Source: Bifidobacteriaceae bacterium
GTDB taxonomy: Bacteria > Actinomycetota > Actinomycetes > Actinomycetales > WQXJ01
Length of the DNA stretch: 6,259 bases
Direction of reading: 5' to 3'
Assembly: GCA_031261885.1 (NCBI GenBank)
Contig: JAISIU010000159.1
Location: 1-6,259 of the forward strand
This document shows, piece after piece, positions 5,520 to 6,259 of the stretch. Each line of letters opens with the position of its first letter. Positions within the stretch are counted from its first letter, which is position 1. The notes below the pieces were generated by a model, which did no database searches, had not been told where the DNA came from, and saw nothing but the letters and a program-made list of their open reading frames with translations. The position numbers and the translations under genes were made by a program.

Positions 5520-5530
5520 TCGCAGCGCCA
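5515..5530 (+). promoter_or_regulatory. Possible promoter of the alpha/beta hydrolase gene
   Basis: CATAAT (5515-5520) differs from the consensus TATAAT by one base and overlaps the TAA stop of the dipeptidase gene. It ends 9 nt before the ATG at 5530, which has no Shine-Dalgarno. A leaderless or very short-leader transcript is possible, but the spacing is longer than at the other three sites. Confidence 0.3.
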
Positions 5531-6259
5531 TGGACGATGACGGATGTTCCGCCGGAACGGGAGCGGTCGATGCCGGCCGCCGGGCTCGGCGGGAAGCGCC
5601 CGATGCCGTAGCGGCGGCCGGATCGGGACCGCTCGGCTCGCTCAGAGCCCGGTGGGCGGGGAACTGGTCACCCGAGCACCGCGCGGCCGGCCGGGCCCTC
5701 GTGCTGCTCCACGGCAACGGCGGCGGCGCCGCCGAGTGGGACCGCGTGCTCGGGTTGCTGCCCCCGGACCAGCCCGTCGTGTGCCCGGAGGCCCCCGGGC
5801 ACGGCGGCACGCCCGCGGCAGCGGACGTCGGCGCCCATCCCGAGCGTCCGTGGAGCCGCCTGTTCCCGCCGAAGCTGAGGCTCCAGAAGACGGCCCAACT
5901 GGTCGCGGACGGACTCGCGAGGGTCGGTCTGACCGGACCGGGCGCGGCCGTCATCGTCGGCTTCTCGGATGGCGCGAACGTGGCGCTGGAACTGGCGGTA
6001 CACCGCCCGGAAACCGTGGCCGGCCTGCTGCTGATCGGCGCCAACGCGCGCCCCGGCGGGCTGCGGGCCCGCACCCACGCGGGCGTGCTGCTGGGTTACG
6101 CGGCACTCAGAGCCTGGGGCGTCGTGAGCCGACGGGCGCGGCAGCGGGCGCGCGTCTGGGGCCTCATGGTGGGCCAGCCGCTGCTCCGAGCCGAGCAGCT
6201 CGGGCGGATCGGCGTCCCGACCGTCGTCATGGCCGGCGGCGCCGACATGATCGCACGGT
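5530..6259 (+). CDS. Alpha/beta hydrolase, 3' end beyond the window
   Basis: The frame is open from ATG 5530 to the window edge, giving 243 residues with no stop, so the gene is incomplete on the right. The alpha/beta-hydrolase core is clear: strand Leu-Val-Leu-Leu then His61-Gly-Asn-Gly-Gly (oxyanion-hole loop), Pro89-Gly-His-Gly-Gly (family PGHG turn), the nucleophile elbow Gly144-Phe-Ser146-Asp-Gly148 with Ser146 as nucleophile, and a late Val-Val-Met-Ala-Gly-Gly-Ala-Asp239 that probably holds the catalytic acid. The catalytic His lies past the edge. A cap region falls at about 175-225. The first 40 residues are a low-complexity Ala/Gly/Asp/Arg-rich extension. No ATG, GTG or TTG occurs in frame between 5530 and the core at 5701, so this start is the only reasonable one. 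It follows the dipeptidase by 10 bp. Substrate cannot be inferred; esterase, lactonase or peptidase activity are all possible. Confidence 0.83.
   Translation, partial: MDDDGCSAGTGAVDAGRRARREAPDAVAAAGSGPLGSLRARWAGNWSPEHRAAGRALVLLHGNGGGAAEWDRVLGLLPPDQPVVCPEAPGHGGTPAAADVGAHPERPWSRLFPPKLRLQKTAQLVADGLARVGLTGPGAAVIVGFSDGANVALELAVHRPETVAGLLLIGANARPGGLRARTHAGVLLGYAALRAWGVVSRRARQRARVWGLMVGQPLLRAEQLGRIGVPTVVMAGGADMIAR

Noticed and set aside
3876..6074. A 732-codon open frame on the minus strand opposite the DUF3043, dipeptidase and hydrolase genes.
   Set aside because: It is a by-product of GC-rich codon bias on the plus strand. Its protein is Arg/Ala/Asp-repetitive with no domain, and the opposing genes have clear family motifs and catalytic residues.
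1..6259. CRISPR arrays, tRNA or rRNA genes, insertion sequences and attachment sites.
   Set aside because: No spaced repeat array, cloverleaf-like sequence, transposase motif or terminal repeats were seen on reading through; small structured RNAs cannot be excluded by eye.

Overview
The window is strongly GC-rich, has GC-biased third codon positions and encodes every recognisable gene on the + strand. It contains a DUF3043 membrane protein, a family known from Actinobacteria, together with WXG100 and EspC-like type VII secretion (T7SS) substrates. Several starts look leaderless, with a -10 hexamer about 6-7 nt before the start codon. All of this points to an actinomycete, but I cannot name a genus with confidence.

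Positions 24-2046 hold a compact T7SS-substrate cassette: a WXG100 protein with a YxxxE signal, a YbaB/EbfC-like protein, an EspC-like secretion partner and a 315-residue long WXG-type protein of effector-like architecture. The last shows no recognisable C-terminal toxin. The genes are tightly packed, mostly with good Shine-Dalgarno sites, and the SD of the fourth gene overlaps the stop codon of the third. No T7SS machine component (EccB/C/D/E, mycosin) is present, so the cassette must use a system encoded elsewhere. Positions 2079-3435 hold an uncharacterised two-helix membrane protein with a CxxC motif and a second YbaB-like protein. A nested inverted repeat lies over the probable promoter between the cassette and the membrane protein gene.

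Positions 3481 to the end look like ordinary core genes: the DUF3043 membrane protein (GTG start), an M20-family dipeptidase with its metal ligands in place, and an alpha/beta hydrolase that runs off the right edge. The first two appear to have their own leaderless promoters, and the hydrolase possibly does too.

The working picture is an accessory secretion cassette next to housekeeping genes. The small WXG100 and EspC-like proteins may pair with or escort the long WXG-type protein. The YbaB-like proteins may act as cytosolic chaperones or stability factors, as EspL is thought to in ESX-1. These assignments rest on motif and architecture reading, not on database searches.
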